Notes: a model not told the origin generated them from the letters alone. 64,000 bases of DNA from Vulcanococcus limneticus LL (GCF_002252705.1 NZ_NQLA01000004.1:1-64000); one strand, 5' to 3'. Numbered from the stretch's first letter, positions 1-9,995 are shown. Numbers and translations are program-made.

Positions 1-2
1 TC

Positions 3-152
3 CGCGCCGCTGAGGATCCCGAGTTCGAGACCTTCTACACCAAGAACATTCTGCTGAATGAAGGTCTGCGCGCCTGGATGGCGCCGGCTGACCAGCCGCA
101 CGAAAACTTCGTCTTCCCTGAAGAGGTTCTGCCCCGTGGTAACGCTCTCTAA
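3..152 (+). CDS. psbD: Photosystem II D2 protein, C-terminal fragment
   Basis: Only the last 49 codons of D2 are inside the window; the gene begins before base 1. The translated end closes with [11 protein letters not shown] and a TAA stop, which is the conserved carboxy terminus of the D2 reaction-centre subunit in thylakoid membranes. D2 pairs with D1 to carry the redox cofactors of photosystem II. Its last 17 bases are shared with the start of psbC in another frame, the classical psbD-psbC arrangement, which strongly supports the assignment. The fragment is too short to judge cofactor ligands. Confidence 0.96.
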
Positions 153-1524
153 TCCCTCCCTCTCCGGGATCGGCGGGAAGGATCTCGACTCCACCGGCTA
201 TGCCTGGTGGTCGGGTAACGCCCGTCTGATCAACCTCTCCGGCCGCCTGCTCGGCGCCCACGTGGCCCACGCTGGCCTGATGGTGTTCTGGGCCGGCGCC
301 ATGATGCTGTTCGAGGTGAGCCACTTCACCTTCGACAAGCCGATGTACGAACAGGGTCTGATCCTGTTTCCCCACGTGGCCACCCTTGGCTATGGCGTTG
401 GTCCCGGCGGTGAAGTCACCGACCTCTACCCCTTCTTCGTGGTGGGGGTGCTGCACCTGATCAGCTCCGCCGTGCTCGGCCTCGGCGGTCTGTATCACGC
501 CATCCGCGGCCCCGAGATTCTGGAGAATTACTCCGCCTTCTTCTCGCAGGATTGGCGCGATAAGAACCAGATGACCAACATCATTGGTTACCACCTGATC
601 CTGCTGGGTGTGGGTGCGCTGCTGCTGGTGTTCAAGGCCATGTTCTTCGGCGGTGTCTACGACACCTGGGCCCCTGGTGGCGGCGATGTGCGCCTGATCA
701 CCAACCCCACCCTGGATCCCGGCGTGATCTTCGGCTATCTCACCCGCGCCCCCTTCGGTGGCGAGGGCTGGATCATCGGGGTGAACTCGATGGAAGACAT
801 CATCGGCGGCCACATCTGGCTGGGTCTGACCCTGATCTTCGGTGGCATCTGGCACGTGATCACCAAGCCCTTCGGCTGGGTGCGTCGTGCCTTCATCTGG
901 AACGGTGAGGCCTACCTGAGCTACAGCCTGGGCGCCCTGAGCTTCATGAGCTTCATCGCCTCGGCCTACATCTGGTTCAACAACACCGCCTATCCCTCTG
1001 AGTTCTACGGCCCCACCAACGCCGAGTCCTCCCAGGCCCAGAGCTTCACCTTCCTGGTGCGTGACCAGCGCCTCGGCGCCAACATCGGTTCGGCCATGGG
1101 CCCCACCGGTCTGGGCAAGTACCTGATGCGCTCCCCTACCGGCGAAATCATCTTCGGTGGTGAAACCATGCGCTTCTGGGACTTCCGCGGTCCCTGGCTC
1201 GAGCCCCTGCGTGGTCCCAACGGTCTGAGCCTCGACAAGCTCCAGAACGATATTCAGCCCTGGCAAGTGCGCCGCGCGGCTGACTATATGACCCACGCCC
1301 CCAACGCCTCCCTCAACTCCGTGGGCGGCATCATCACCGAGCCCAACTCGGTGAACTTCGTGAACATCCGCCAATGGCTGGCGTCCACGCAGTTCGTGCT
1401 CGCCTTCTTCTTCCTGGTGGGCCACCTCTGGCACGCTGGCCGCGCCCGCGCTGCCGCCGCTGGTTTCGAGAAGGGCATCGACCGTAAGGCCGAGCCCACC
1501 CTGGCAATGCCAGACCTCGACTGA
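136..1524 (+). CDS. psbC: Photosystem II core antenna CP43
   Basis: CP43 is the chlorophyll-binding inner antenna of photosystem II; its large lumenal loop also helps hold the oxygen-evolving cluster. The product is 462 residues, the usual length. Conserved blocks include [18 protein letters not shown] near the N-terminus, [17 protein letters not shown], the loop block [20 protein letters not shown], and the final helix [24 protein letters not shown] at 136 is chosen because family similarity begins with VVTLSNPS and because it gives the known overlap with psbD; the same frame can be extended upstream to base 58, but that part only reads psbD out of frame. A purine-rich GAAGAGG lies about 10 bases upstream inside psbD. 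A strong terminator follows. Confidence 0.97.
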
Positions 1525-1569
1525 TTCAGTGCGTTTCCCCGCCTGACTGGGCTGGGATCATCACAACCT

Positions 1570-1597
1570 GCCCCCGCCAACAGCGGGGGCTTTTTTG
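1570..1597 (+). terminator. Rho-independent terminator after psbC
   Basis: GCCCCCGC pairs perfectly with GCGGGGGC around the five-base loop CAACA, followed by a run of six T. It lies 45 bases after the psbC stop and should end the psbD-psbC transcript. Confidence 0.93.
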
Positions 1598-1717
1598 TTG
1601 TCAGCCACCGCAAGCAGAAGAGAAGGCTGGCCAGGGGAAAACCTGCTCAGAAAGAGTTGGTCATCACTGCACGGCCCGCAGATGGATTCGGGACGCATCG
1701 GCAGCCTCGATGCTGCC

Positions 1718-1723
1718 TAGGTT
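1718..1723 (+). promoter_or_regulatory. Putative -10 box (TAGGTT)
   Basis: TAGGTT preceded by TGCC fits the TANNNT type of -10 element. It lies 24 bases before the ATG at 1748, one of several such boxes at a similar distance from starts in this window. No clear -35 element is seen. Confidence 0.4.
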
Positions 1724-1747
1724 GACGGCACCCCATTGGAGACCGCC

Positions 1748-2617
1748 ATGGCGTTCCCGGCCCTGCATCAACCGCCCCGTCTGCTGCGCTGGATGGCCGC
1801 CGGCGTTGTTGCCCTGCCCCTGGCCGCCACAGCTCCCGTTCAGGCCGAGGGCCAGGGCCTCAAATTCCCACGAAACGGTGTGATCTGTGATCGGGGCACC
1901 AACATCTGCTACGACCGGAACGGGGTTTCCTATTCCCAGACCCGCCGTGAATTCGGCTCCCGCGCAGAGCAGAATCTGCGCCGCCAGCTCTCCGGCCGCC
2001 CCTGGCCCAACCAGCTGGTCTTCAGCAGCGGCGAGCTGTGCGAACTGCAGCGCCAGGTCTGCTGGGATGACGGCGGGCAGCGACGCAACGTGAGCAAACG
2101 TCTGAGCCGCCAGCTGTTCGGCAGCAGCTGGAACAGCAACGCCTGGACCAACGGCAACAACAACTGGCAGAACGGTAATAACAACTGGAACAATGGCAAT
2201 AACAACTGGAATAACGGCAATAACAACTGGCAGAACGGCAACACGCGTCCCGGCCAGCAACTCAGCCGCTGTGAGCTGAGCCAGCGGGGCCAGCAACTGT
2301 TTTCAGGGGAGTGCGGTCTGCGCCAGCGGGCTACGGGCGATGGCACCGCCTATGTGGTGGAACTCAGCGATGGTCGGCGCTATGCCTTCCGCAACCGCCA
2401 GGGCCAGCTGGTGCTAAACGACGCCGCCAATCTCTGGCCGGCGCAGTTCTATAGCCGCGGCAACGATCTGATCTTCCGCTGGGCGGATCTGCAGCTGGTG
2501 ACCCGCCCCACCTACGACTACGGCTACGGCACAGGCCCCAGCCAGCGACCGTTGCCCTGGAACCAGGCCCCCACCGGCCAGTTCATCCAGGATCTGTTCA
2601 ACAACCTGTTCCGCTGA
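1748..2617 (+). CDS. Secreted Asn/Gly-repeat hypothetical protein
   Basis: I do not recognise a family. The 289-residue product starts with a basic, then hydrophobic stretch (about residues 12-34) ending APVQA, typical of a signal peptide, so export is likely. Two related blocks follow, each with paired cysteines and a predicted basic helix (CDRGTNICYDRNGVSYS, then CELQRQVCWDDGG), suggesting an internal duplication. Next comes a low-complexity segment of four tandem seven-residue units built on NGNNNW, then a cysteine-bearing C-terminal region rich in aromatic residues. The ATG at 1748 is preferred over an in-frame TTG 12 bases upstream because GGAG sits six bases before it. It could be a cell-envelope or surface protein; function is unknown. 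Confidence 0.8.
   Translation: MAFPALHQPPRLLRWMAAGVVALPLAATAPVQAEGQGLKFPRNGVICDRGTNICYDRNGVSYSQTRREFGSRAEQNLRRQLSGRPWPNQLVFSSGELCELQRQVCWDDGGQRRNVSKRLSRQLFGSSWNSNAWTNGNNNWQNGNNNWNNGNNNWNNGNNNWQNGNTRPGQQLSRCELSQRGQQLFSGECGLRQRATGDGTAYVVELSDGRRYAFRNRQGQLVLNDAANLWPAQFYSRGNDLIFRWADLQLVTRPTYDYGYGTGPSQRPLPWNQAPTGQFIQDLFNNLFR
2150..2242 (+). repeat. Tandem 21-base coding repeat (NGNNNW units)
   Basis: Four consecutive 21-base units plus a partial fifth, each encoding Asn-Gly-Asn-Asn-Asn-Trp followed by Gln or Asn. Units differ mainly by synonymous changes (GGC/GGT, AAC/AAT), so the peptide repeat appears conserved while the DNA has diverged. Confidence 0.95.
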
Positions 2618-2636
2618 GGCCTTCGGCCGGCTGGCT

Positions 2637-3242
2637 TCAGCCGAGGGGCTGGAGCCAGCGCCGCAGCAGCGGCAGGCTCAGGCCGATCACATTGCTGAAG
2701 CAGCCCTCGATCCGCTCCACCGTGAGCCCGCCGATCCCCTCCAGGGCAAAGCCTCCGGCGCAGTGCAGCGGCTCACCCGTGGCGACATAGGCCTCGATCT
2801 GGGCCGGGGTGAGCGGTGCGAACTGCACCCGGGTGGTGACCGTGGCCAACCGCGGGGCCAGGTCCGCTTGCGGAGAGATCAGACAGTGGCCGGTGTGCAG
2901 CTCCCCCCAGGCCCCGGCCATGCGCCGCCAGCGCGCCATGGCCTCGTCCGGATCAAGGGGTTTGCCGAACACCTCCCCCCCAAACACCAGCAGGGAGTCG
3001 CAGCCGAGCACGGGCATGCCGGCTGCGGAGCCGGGCACCCCGGGGCCGACGCCCCCAGCCTCCTGGCGTTCCAGATCGGCCACCACACCTGCCTTGATCT
3101 GGGCCAGCCGCTGCACCAGCAGGGTCGGGTCGGTCTCCTGAATCGCGTCCTCATCGACGCCGCTCACCCGCACCCGATGGGGAATGGCCGCCTGCTCCAG
3201 CAGGCGGCGGCGGGCGGGGGAGGCGGAGGCGAGCAGCAGCAC
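2637..3242 (-). CDS. maf: Maf family nucleoside triphosphate pyrophosphatase
   Basis: Maf proteins hydrolyse non-canonical or modified nucleoside triphosphates (dTTP/UTP or m7GTP types) to monophosphates and so clean the nucleotide pool; they were first linked to septum formation. The product begins [15 protein letters not shown], the phosphate-binding signature of the family, and carries the later conserved [16 protein letters not shown] block and the C-terminal [10 protein letters not shown] motif. The GTG at 3242 gives 201 residues, the normal length; the open frame runs further upstream but without similarity. A Pro/Gly-rich insertion of about 15 residues is present after residue 50. It is divergent from the next gene with about 140 bases between. 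Confidence 0.92.
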   Translation of the reverse strand: MLLLASASPARRRLLEQAAIPHRVRVSGVDEDAIQETDPTLLVQRLAQIKAGVVADLERQEAGGVGPGVPGSAAGMPVLGCDSLLVFGGEVFGKPLDPDEAMARWRRMAGAWGELHTGHCLISPQADLAPRLATVTTRVQFAPLTPAQIEAYVATGEPLHCAGGFALEGIGGLTVERIEGCFSNVIGLSLPLLRRWLQPLG

Positions 3243-3380
3243 GGCCGGCAGGGTGTGAACGGTGCGGCCAGCCTGGGGTGAGCCGGGCAGCCAAGGATCT
3301 CGATCCTGGCCCCTGGCGGAGGCGGAGGTCAGCGCCCGCTCCAGCCGCGCTGGGGGGCAGCCGTCCGGGAGAATCGACCC

Positions 3381-3752
3381 ATGGATGGCAGCCTCACCGA
3401 TCCCCGTTCCCTGGCCCGGGCCGCGTCGGCGCTGCGCTGCCTGCCCCTGCGGCGCGCCTTCTACGAACGGGTCGCCGTCGAAGCGATCAGCAGCGGCAGC
3501 CTGTGCGAGCACCCCGACCGCAGCCGCTACTGGTTCCGCCCGCTCACGCCGAAGCGCGCCGAGGACCACCTGATCTGGCTGATCCGCCTGGGGGTGCTGC
3601 GCCGCGAGGTCGATGGCCAGGGCCTGACCGAACGGGTGCGGCTCACCCCCATGGGCCGGCAACTGCTCGGCCGCTGGCCGGGCGAGCTGCCACGGGCAGA
3701 CCTGGGGGAACGGCTGCTGCACGGCCTGCGCCGCCGCCGGCCGCGTCTGTGA
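3381..3752 (+). CDS. Conserved cyanobacterial protein, Npun_F0494-like
   Basis: A 123-residue soluble protein resembling the cyanobacteria-restricted Npun_F0494 family of unknown function. The central block [20 protein letters not shown] followed by a basic segment with [12 protein letters not shown] looks like a compact helical domain, and the C-terminus is very Arg-rich. The ATG at 3381 is the natural start. The stop overlaps the GTG start of cobyric acid synthase (GTGA), so the two are probably translationally coupled. The family name is from memory of the sequence type, not a search. Confidence 0.75.
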   Translation: MDGSLTDPRSLARAASALRCLPLRRAFYERVAVEAISSGSLCEHPDRSRYWFRPLTPKRAEDHLIWLIRLGVLRREVDGQGLTERVRLTPMGRQLLGRWPGELPRADLGERLLHGLRRRRPRL

Positions 3753-5302
3753 ACGCCACCCCTGGACAGCCCCCAGAGCCACCCGCCACCCGGCCCACGC
3801 CGTTGATGGTGCTCGGCACCAGCAGCGGCGCCGGAAAATCGCTGATGACGGCGGCCCTGTGCCGGGTGCTGCGCCGCCGCGGCGAGACACCTCTGCCCTT
3901 CAAGGGGCAGAACATGAGCAACAACGCCTGGGTGGATGGGGCCGGCGGTGAGATGGCCTACAGCCAGGCCCTGCAGGCCTGGTCGGCGGGCCTGGAACCC
4001 GTGGCGGCCATGAACCCGGTGCTGCTCAAGCCCCAGGGCGATTCCACCAGCGAGGTGATCCACCTGGGCCACTCGGTGGGCAGTGCCCGTGCCGAGCACT
4101 ACTACCGCGACTGGTTCCGGCCCGGCTGGCGGGCGATCCGCACCGGGCTGGCCGAGCTGCAGGCCGCCCATCCCCAGGGGCGCCTGGTGCTTGAGGGAGC
4201 GGGCAGTCCGGTGGAAGTGAATCTGCAGGCGCGCGACCTGACCAACCTGCGCCTGGCCCAGTTCCTGCGCGCCCGCTGCCTGCTGGTGGCGGACATCGAG
4301 CGCGGCGGCGTGTTCGCCCAGCTGGTGGGCACCCTGGCGCTACTGCGGCCGGTGGAGCGGCCCCTGATCCGCGGCCTGCTGATCAACCGTTTCCGTGGCC
4401 GGCGCGAGCTGTTTGATGCCGGTCGCGACTGGCTGGAACGCCAGACAGGGGTGCCGGTGCTGGGGGTGATGCCCTGGCTCGACGAGCTCTTCCCGCCGGA
4501 GGACTCGCTGGATCTGCTGGAGCGCCGCGGTCGCAAGCGCGAGGCGGAGCTGGAGATCGCCGTGCTGCGCCTGCCCTCCCTCAGCAACTTCTCCGACCTC
4601 GATCCCCTGGAGGCCGAGCCCAGCGTGCAGCTGCGCTGGATCCGTCCCGGCGAGCGCCTCGGGCGTCCCGATGCGGTGATCGTGCCCGGCAGCAAGCAGA
4701 CCCTGCGGGACCTGGCTGCCCTGCAGGCCAGGGACTTGGCATCTGAGCTGCAGGCCTACCTGGTGGAGGGCGGCCACGTGTTCGGGATCTGCGGCGGCCT
4801 GCAGATGCTGGGGGTAGCGCTCGAGGATCCCGATGGCCTGGAGGGTGATGGAGGCCCCGCCAGCCGGGCAGGCCTGGGGCTGCTGCCGCTGCGCACGCGC
4901 TTCGGCGCGACCAAGGCCCTGCGCCATCGGCGCAGCCAAGCGCTCTGGCCCCCGCCTGGGGAGGGGGGCAGGCTGCCACTGGAGGGGTTCGAGCTGCATC
5001 GCGGCACGACCCAGCTGCTCGATGGCACGGCCCCCTGCCAGCCACTGGCCGCCGACGCCGAGCTGGGCTGGTGGCGTCTCGCCGACGGCGGGCGGGGCGG
5101 GCTGGTGGCCGGCACCTACCTGCATGGGGTGTTCGAAGACGGACCCTGGCGGCGCCGCTGGCTGAACCTGCTGCGGCAGCGGCGGGGTCTGGCCGCCCTG
5201 CCGGAAGCCGTGCCCCACCACAGCCGCCAGCGCGAGGCGCTGCTCGACCGCCTGGCGGATGCCTTCGAGGCCCATGTGGATCTGGGGCCGCTGCTGGGCT
5301 GA
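3749..5302 (+). CDS. cobQ: Cobyric acid synthase
   Basis: Amidates carboxyl side chains b, d, e and g of adenosylcobyrinate a,c-diamide using glutamine and ATP, a late step of (pseudo)cobalamin synthesis. Seen are the N-terminal P-loop-like GTSSGAGKS, the [10 protein letters not shown] block, [10 protein letters not shown], the [14 protein letters not shown] block and the C-terminal class I amidotransferase with the nucleophile elbow [10 protein letters not shown] and the catalytic His in YLHGVFE. Length is 517 residues with the GTG start that overlaps the upstream stop; an ATG at 3807 would remove 19 residues that lie ahead of conserved sequence. cobL lies about 35 kb away in the same window. 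Confidence 0.96.
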   Translation: MNATPGQPPEPPATRPTPLMVLGTSSGAGKSLMTAALCRVLRRRGETPLPFKGQNMSNNAWVDGAGGEMAYSQALQAWSAGLEPVAAMNPVLLKPQGDSTSEVIHLGHSVGSARAEHYYRDWFRPGWRAIRTGLAELQAAHPQGRLVLEGAGSPVEVNLQARDLTNLRLAQFLRARCLLVADIERGGVFAQLVGTLALLRPVERPLIRGLLINRFRGRRELFDAGRDWLERQTGVPVLGVMPWLDELFPPEDSLDLLERRGRKREAELEIAVLRLPSLSNFSDLDPLEAEPSVQLRWIRPGERLGRPDAVIVPGSKQTLRDLAALQARDLASELQAYLVEGGHVFGICGGLQMLGVALEDPDGLEGDGGPASRAGLGLLPLRTRFGATKALRHRRSQALWPPPGEGGRLPLEGFELHRGTTQLLDGTAPCQPLAADAELGWWRLADGGRGGLVAGTYLHGVFEDGPWRRRWLNLLRQRRGLAALPEAVPHHSRQREALLDRLADAFEAHVDLGPLLG

Positions 5303-5357
5303 GCCATCCCCGCTGGCCGGTGCCGGAGACTGGCGCCTATCGCGCGGGACTTAGCCG

Positions 5358-5606
5358 ATGCCGGAACGGCGCAGCCTGGAGGTGATCTGGCCGGACGGAA
5401 GACGCAGCCAGGCCCAGAGCGGGGAGGACTGGCTGCAGGCCGCCGCCGTGGCCGGCTACGCCATCCCCACCGGCTGCCTGGGGGGCAGCTGCGGGGCCTG
5501 TGAAATTGAGGTGAACGGCCAGCTGGTACGCGCCTGCATCGCCACGGTGCCGGCCAGTGCCAGCGGCCAGCTGGTGCTGGAGATCGCCGTGGATCCCCAC
5601 TGGTAG
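5358..5606 (+). CDS. Small 2Fe-2S ferredoxin
   Basis: An 82-residue plant-type ferredoxin-like electron carrier. Four cysteines at about residues 40, 45, 48 and 60 form C-x4-C-x2-C-x11-C, with TGCLGGSCGAC around the cluster loop. The usual spacing to the fourth cysteine in photosynthetic PetF is far longer (about 29), and the protein is shorter and less acidic than PetF, so it is likely a specialised carrier for a biosynthetic enzyme. It follows cobQ by 55 bases on the same strand and may share its transcript; corrin biosynthesis or tRNA thiolation (mnmA is next door) are possible partners, which is inference. Confidence 0.9.
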   Translation: MPERRSLEVIWPDGRRSQAQSGEDWLQAAAVAGYAIPTGCLGGSCGACEIEVNGQLVRACIATVPASASGQLVLEIAVDPHW

Positions 5607-5661
5607 GGCGCGGGCTGTCATCGCCGCCGGCACGCTTCGGGGCCCGGCCCGAGGGCCAGCC

Positions 5662-6876
5662 TCAGGCCTGAATCAAGCCCCCCCCGAGCAGCACCTCACC
5701 CGCATAGAAAACGGCCGCCTGCCCAGGCGTGATTGAGAACTGGGACTCGGCAAACTCCAGCCGGCAGCGGTGGGGACGCTCGGCGGCGTAGTCGGCGTCC
5801 GTGGGGGCCAGGGGGGTGAGCAGGGCACGCTCGGGGCCGCTGCGGTAGCGCACCTGCACCTCCAGCTCAAGCGGGGCGGTGGGCGGCTCGATCGACACCC
5901 AGTTGATTGCACCCACCACACAGGTGGAGCGGGCGGCCTCGGAGCGGGGGGCCACCACCACCCGGTTCATGGCGCCATCGAGACGAACCACGTGCAGCGG
6001 CTCGCTCCAGGCCACCCCCAGGCCCTTGCGCTGCCCGATCGTGAAGTGCTCGATGCCGTCGTGCTGGCCCACCACGCGGCCATCGCCGAGCACGATCTCC
6101 CCCTGGCGCGGCGGCAGATAGGCATCGAGGAAGGCCTTCATCGAGCCATGGTGATCCGCCAGACAGAGGTCCTGGCTCTCGGGCTTTTGGGCGGTGCGCA
6201 GGCCATGGCGCTCGGCCTCGGCGCGGGTGTCGGGCTTGGTGAGCTCGCCCAGGGGGAACACCAGCCGGCCCAGCACCTGCTGGGGCAGGTCGTAGAGGAA
6301 GTAGCTCTGGTCCTTGCGGGCATCGAGCCCGCGCAGCAGTTGGTGGCGGCCGCGCCCCTCACCCGGCACCGGCAGGGGGTCGCCGGCCTCGGCGTGGCGC
6401 ACCCGGGCGTAATGGCCGGTGGCAAGCCGCTCGATGCCCCGCTCCGCCGCCGCCCAGCGCAGCATCGGGCCGAACTTCACCTCCCGGTTGCAGCGGGAGC
6501 AGGGCAGGGGCGTGACGCCCGCCCCATAGCCCTGCACCAGGAAATCCACGATCTGCTCGCGGAAGTGCTCGCGGAAATCCACCACGTGGTGGGGCACCCC
6601 CAGCTGCTCACAGATGCCGGCCGCATCCACCAGTCCCTCGGCGCAGCAGGCACCCTTGCCGCTCATCAGCCACAGGGTGAGCCCCTCCACCGTCCAGCCG
6701 GCCTCCACCAGCAGGGCGGCCGTGAGCGAACTGTCCACCCCGCCGGAGAGGCCCACCACCACACGATGCTCACCCGGCCAGGCGCGCAGCCGCTCGATCG
6801 CCGCGGCGCCGGCCGGGGTGGCCGCCACGGAAGCTCCGGCGGTGGCGGGCAGTGGCGGGGCGGAGAAGCGGGCCAA
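5662..6876 (-). CDS. mnmA: tRNA-specific 2-thiouridylase
   Basis: Forms 2-thiouridine at wobble position 34 of tRNA for Lys, Glu and Gln with sulfur relayed from a cysteine desulfurase. The PP-loop SGGVDSS (about residues 44-50) activates the uridine with ATP, the first catalytic cysteine is in [14 protein letters not shown] and the second in SQDLCLAD. The C-terminal beta-barrel (VQVRYRS to the end) is complete. The frame opens with TTG at 6876 (404 residues); a GTG at 6828 would give 388 residues and starts closer to conserved sequence, so the exact start is uncertain. No ATG is available upstream before an in-frame stop. It is divergent from the NAD(P)HX repair gene. Confidence 0.95.
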   Translation of the reverse strand: MARFSAPPLPATAGASVAATPAGAAAIERLRAWPGEHRVVVGLSGGVDSSLTAALLVEAGWTVEGLTLWLMSGKGACCAEGLVDAAGICEQLGVPHHVVDFREHFREQIVDFLVQGYGAGVTPLPCSRCNREVKFGPMLRWAAAERGIERLATGHYARVRHAEAGDPLPVPGEGRGRHQLLRGLDARKDQSYFLYDLPQQVLGRLVFPLGELTKPDTRAEAERHGLRTAQKPESQDLCLADHHGSMKAFLDAYLPPRQGEIVLGDGRVVGQHDGIEHFTIGQRKGLGVAWSEPLHVVRLDGAMNRVVVAPRSEAARSTCVVGAINWVSIEPPTAPLELEVQVRYRSGPERALLTPLAPTDADYAAERPHRCRLEFAESQFSITPGQAAVFYAGEVLLGGGLIQA

Positions 6877-7048
6877 CGGCGGCAGGGTGCTGGCCCCGGA
6901 GGGTCAGGGCGGAGATTCTCCCCATCATGGAGGCGGGGTGTGGGCACCTGGTTCACCCCTCGGCTCCACAACCCAGCTCGACGGTGCGGTTCCGCGCCCG
7001 GGCCCGGGTCCAGCACCCCCGCTCCTGCCGCTGCGGCCCCGCCTGCCC

Positions 7049-8776
7049 ATGCCCAACCCCACGGCCTCCCTGCTCCCACCGCCGCCTTGGCCCGCCCGCG
7101 ACGCCGCCCACCTGTTGGTGAGTTCCCGCCAGATGGCGGGGCTGGAGGAGCAGATCTTCGCGTCCGGCCTGCCGGTGGAGGCCCTGATGGAGAAGGCGGC
7201 CCTGGCCGTGGGCCGGCGCCTGCTGGAGCAGCACGGTGGCCTGCTGCGTCAGTGCGGCGCCCTGGTGCTGGTGGGGCCTGGCCACAACGGCGGCGATGGC
7301 CTGGTGATCGCCCGCGAACTGCACCTGGCCGGAGTGGCCACGGCGATCTGGAGCCCCTTTGAACGCCACAAGCCGCTCACGGCGGCCCACCTGCGCCACT
7401 GCCTCTGGCTGGGAATCCCGCGGCTGCAGCGACCACCCGATGCCAACGGCCCCGAACTCTGGATCGATGCCCTGCTGGGCATCGGCCAGGAGCGGTCCGC
7501 GGGTGACGCGATCGAGAGCCTGCTGGCGGAGCGGCAACGGGAACGGCCCCAGCGGCTGGTGGCGGTGGATGTACCAACCGGCCTCTGCGCCGACAGCGGC
7601 CTGCCCACAGGGAACCAGCCGGCCTGCGCCGACACGACCTACTGCATCGGCCTGCTCAAGCAGGGGCTGATCCAGGACCCGGCCCTGGCCTGGGTAGGCC
7701 GGCTGGAGCGGATCGAGCTGGGCCTGCCCGCCACCCTGCTGCAGACCCTGCCGGCCGACCAGCCCCTCGCCCTGGGCGCCGAAGACCTCGCCACGGCCCC
7801 CAGGCCCCAGCCGGCGCCGCAGGCGGCCAAGTACGGCAGGGGCCGGCTGCTGGTGCTGGCGGGCAGCGAGGCCTACCGGGGAGCGGCCCAGCTGGCGCTG
7901 CTGGGGGCCAGCGCCAGCGGCTGCGGCAGCCTGCGGGCGGGCCTGCCGCAGGCCGTGGCCGCCGGGCTGTGGGTGGTCCAGCCTCACGTGGTGGTGGCGG
8001 CCAACCTGGGCCGCAACGGCCAGGGCGGACTGGATCTGGCGGAACTGGACCTGGAAGCCCTGGGCCTGGTGGCGCCGGCGCGCTCGAGTGCCGGGTCGCA
8101 GCGGCTGGATGCACTGCTGCTGGGCCCGGGAATCGGCCCGGGAACCGGGCCGGCAGCAGCAGCCGCGGCGCCTGGAGGCGGGGAGCGCCAAGCCGGCGAG
8201 GCCCGCACATGGACGGCGCTGCAGCAGTTCCCGGGCCTGCTGGTGCTCGATGCCGATGGTCTCAACCGGCTGGCGGCCGGCGGCGGAGCCGGTGGAGCTG
8301 ACGCGGCCCTGCACTGGCTGCAGCGGCGGGCCGGGGCCACCTGGCTCACCCCCCACGCCGGCGAATTCACGCGCCTCTTCCCCGACCTCGCGGACCTGCC
8401 GCCCCCCGAGGCGGCCCGCTCCGCAGCCCAACGCAGCGGCGCGGCCGTACTGCTGAAGGGGGCCCGCAGCGTGGTGGCAGCCCCCGATGGCCGCAGCTGG
8501 CAACTGCTCCGGGCCAGCCCTGCGGCGGCCAGGGCCGGTCTGGGGGACGTGCTGGCGGGCTACGCCGCCGGCCGAGGCGCCCTGGCCCTGGCGGCCGGCT
8601 GGTCCGCGGATGGATCCCTGTTGGCCGCCGCGGCCCTGGACCACGCCGAGGCGGGCCTGGCGGCGATCGGGGAGCAGGGGGCGGGAGGAGCCACGCCGAT
8701 GGCCGTTGCCCACGCCCTGGCACAGATAGACCCAGACCAGCCCAGGGAATCAGCCATCCCCAGGCCGTTCGAGTAG
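7049..8776 (+). CDS. nnr: Bifunctional NAD(P)HX epimerase / dehydratase
   Basis: Repairs hydrated NADH and NADPH: the N-terminal YjeF domain epimerises R-NAD(P)HX and the C-terminal kinase-like domain dehydrates the S form with ADP or ATP. The epimerase half shows GPGHNGGDGLVIARELH; the dehydratase half shows VLAGSEAYRGAAQLA, LDADGLNRLA, WLTPHAGEFTRLF, LLKGARSVVA and AGLGDVLAGYAAG, the last replacing the more usual GTGDVLAG. The ATG at 7049 gives 575 residues, somewhat above the family norm, with an Ala/Gly-rich insertion around residues 365-390. The open frame continues upstream but only as a mirror of mnmA. Confidence 0.93.
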   Translation: MPNPTASLLPPPPWPARDAAHLLVSSRQMAGLEEQIFASGLPVEALMEKAALAVGRRLLEQHGGLLRQCGALVLVGPGHNGGDGLVIARELHLAGVATAIWSPFERHKPLTAAHLRHCLWLGIPRLQRPPDANGPELWIDALLGIGQERSAGDAIESLLAERQRERPQRLVAVDVPTGLCADSGLPTGNQPACADTTYCIGLLKQGLIQDPALAWVGRLERIELGLPATLLQTLPADQPLALGAEDLATAPRPQPAPQAAKYGRGRLLVLAGSEAYRGAAQLALLGASASGCGSLRAGLPQAVAAGLWVVQPHVVVAANLGRNGQGGLDLAELDLEALGLVAPARSSAGSQRLDALLLGPGIGPGTGPAAAAAAPGGGERQAGEARTWTALQQFPGLLVLDADGLNRLAAGGGAGGADAALHWLQRRAGATWLTPHAGEFTRLFPDLADLPPPEAARSAAQRSGAAVLLKGARSVVAAPDGRSWQLLRASPAAARAGLGDVLAGYAAGRGALALAAGWSADGSLLAAAALDHAEAGLAAIGEQGAGGATPMAVAHALAQIDPDQPRESAIPRPFE

Positions 8777-8950
8777 CGCAGGCCACCCACAGGCAAGACC
8801 TCGGTAGTCACTGACACACGGGCTCAGATTATAGCGTGAGTCTCAACACAAAGCGTGTGGTTTTAGGGATAAAAGCTGAAGGGTTGCTGAAGCAACAGCG
8901 CGCCAGCAGCAATCCATAGGAGATTTCCCAAACTTCCCCGGTGCGGACTC

Positions 8951-9883
8951 ATGACGGCATCCAGCCTCTCCGCCAGCTCCAGCACGCGGCGCCGCAGCAG
9001 TGACCCGATCAGTTGGTATCTCGCCACGATCGGCCGTGTGCCCCTGCTCACCCCCTCCGAGGAAATCGAACTCGGCAACCAGGTGCAGGCGATGATGCGG
9101 CTGGTCGAAGAGCAGCGCAGCGAGGCTGACTACAGCGAAAAGGAACAGAAAACCATCCGGGTGGGCCGCCGCTCCAAGCAGCGGATGATGAAGGCGAATC
9201 TGCGCCTGGTCGTGAGCGTTGCCAAGAAGTACCAAGGCAAAGGGCTGGAGTTGCTCGATCTCATTCAGGAGGGCTCCCTGGGGCTGGAGCGGGCGGTGGA
9301 GAAGTTCGATCCCACCCGTGGCTACAAGTTCTCGACCTATGCCTTCTGGTGGATCCGCCAGAGCATGACGCGGGCGATCGCCTGCCAGTCGCGCACGATC
9401 CGACTGCCAGTGCATCTCTCCGAGCGGCTCGGCGCCATCCGCAAAGTGAGCCTGGAGCTGGCCCACAAGCTCGGCGCCATGCCCAGCCGCCGCGAGATCG
9501 CCGAGGAGATGGACATCCCCCTCGATGAGCTGGACGGCCTGCTGCGTCAGGCCCTCACCACCTCCAGCCTCGATGCGCCCGTGAACGGCGAAGAGGGCCG
9601 CAGCTTCCTCGGCGATCTGATCGCCGACACCAACGGCGCCGAACCCCTCGAGCAGGTGGAGCGCGGCATCCACCAGGAGCAGCTGGGTCGCTGGCTCACC
9701 TACCTCACCGACCAGGAGCGCCAGGTGCTGGAGCTGCGCTTCGGGCTGGAGGGCGAGGAGCGCCACACCCTGGCCGAGATTGGCCGGCTGCTGGATGTGT
9801 CGCGGGAGCGGGTGCGCCAGGTGGAACTCAAGGCCCTGCGCAAACTGCGCCACCTCACCCGCAAGATGCCGAGCAGCCTCTGA
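8951..9883 (+). CDS. Group 2 RNA polymerase sigma factor
   Basis: A sigma-70 family factor of 310 residues lacking the long N-terminal region 1.1 of the primary factor, so a group 2 (non-essential, RpoD-like) sigma. Region 1.2 begins DPISWYLATIGRVPLL, region 2 contains NLRLVVSVAKKYQ, the core-binding LDLIQEGSLGL and the -10 recognition helix KFSTYAFWWIRQSMTRAI, and region 4.2 ends with LAEIGRLLDVSRERVRQVE. In cyanobacteria such factors respond to light, nutrient and stress changes. The preceding 170 bases carry no gene; the start is ATG at 8951. I cannot tell which of the SigB to SigE groups it belongs to. Confidence 0.95.
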   Translation: MTASSLSASSSTRRRSSDPISWYLATIGRVPLLTPSEEIELGNQVQAMMRLVEEQRSEADYSEKEQKTIRVGRRSKQRMMKANLRLVVSVAKKYQGKGLELLDLIQEGSLGLERAVEKFDPTRGYKFSTYAFWWIRQSMTRAIACQSRTIRLPVHLSERLGAIRKVSLELAHKLGAMPSRREIAEEMDIPLDELDGLLRQALTTSSLDAPVNGEEGRSFLGDLIADTNGAEPLEQVERGIHQEQLGRWLTYLTDQERQVLELRFGLEGEERHTLAEIGRLLDVSRERVRQVELKALRKLRHLTRKMPSSL

Positions 9884-9995
9884 GCGGCACCCAGGTCGCG
9901 CCAGCCTGGGTGCCGCCGCGCCGCGACTCCTGAGACCTCCGCTCATCTACCACCCGGCCTATTCGGCACCGCTACCAAGCAGCCATCGTTTCCCG

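Noticed and set aside
6953-8713. Long minus-strand frame opposite the NAD(P)HX repair gene
   Set aside because: Antisense shadow; the sense strand carries complete epimerase and dehydratase motifs.
8820-8835. GATTATAGCG as a promoter of the group 2 sigma gene
   Set aside because: The hexamer TATAGC is weak, no -35 is at proper spacing, and it lies over 100 bases from the start without other support.
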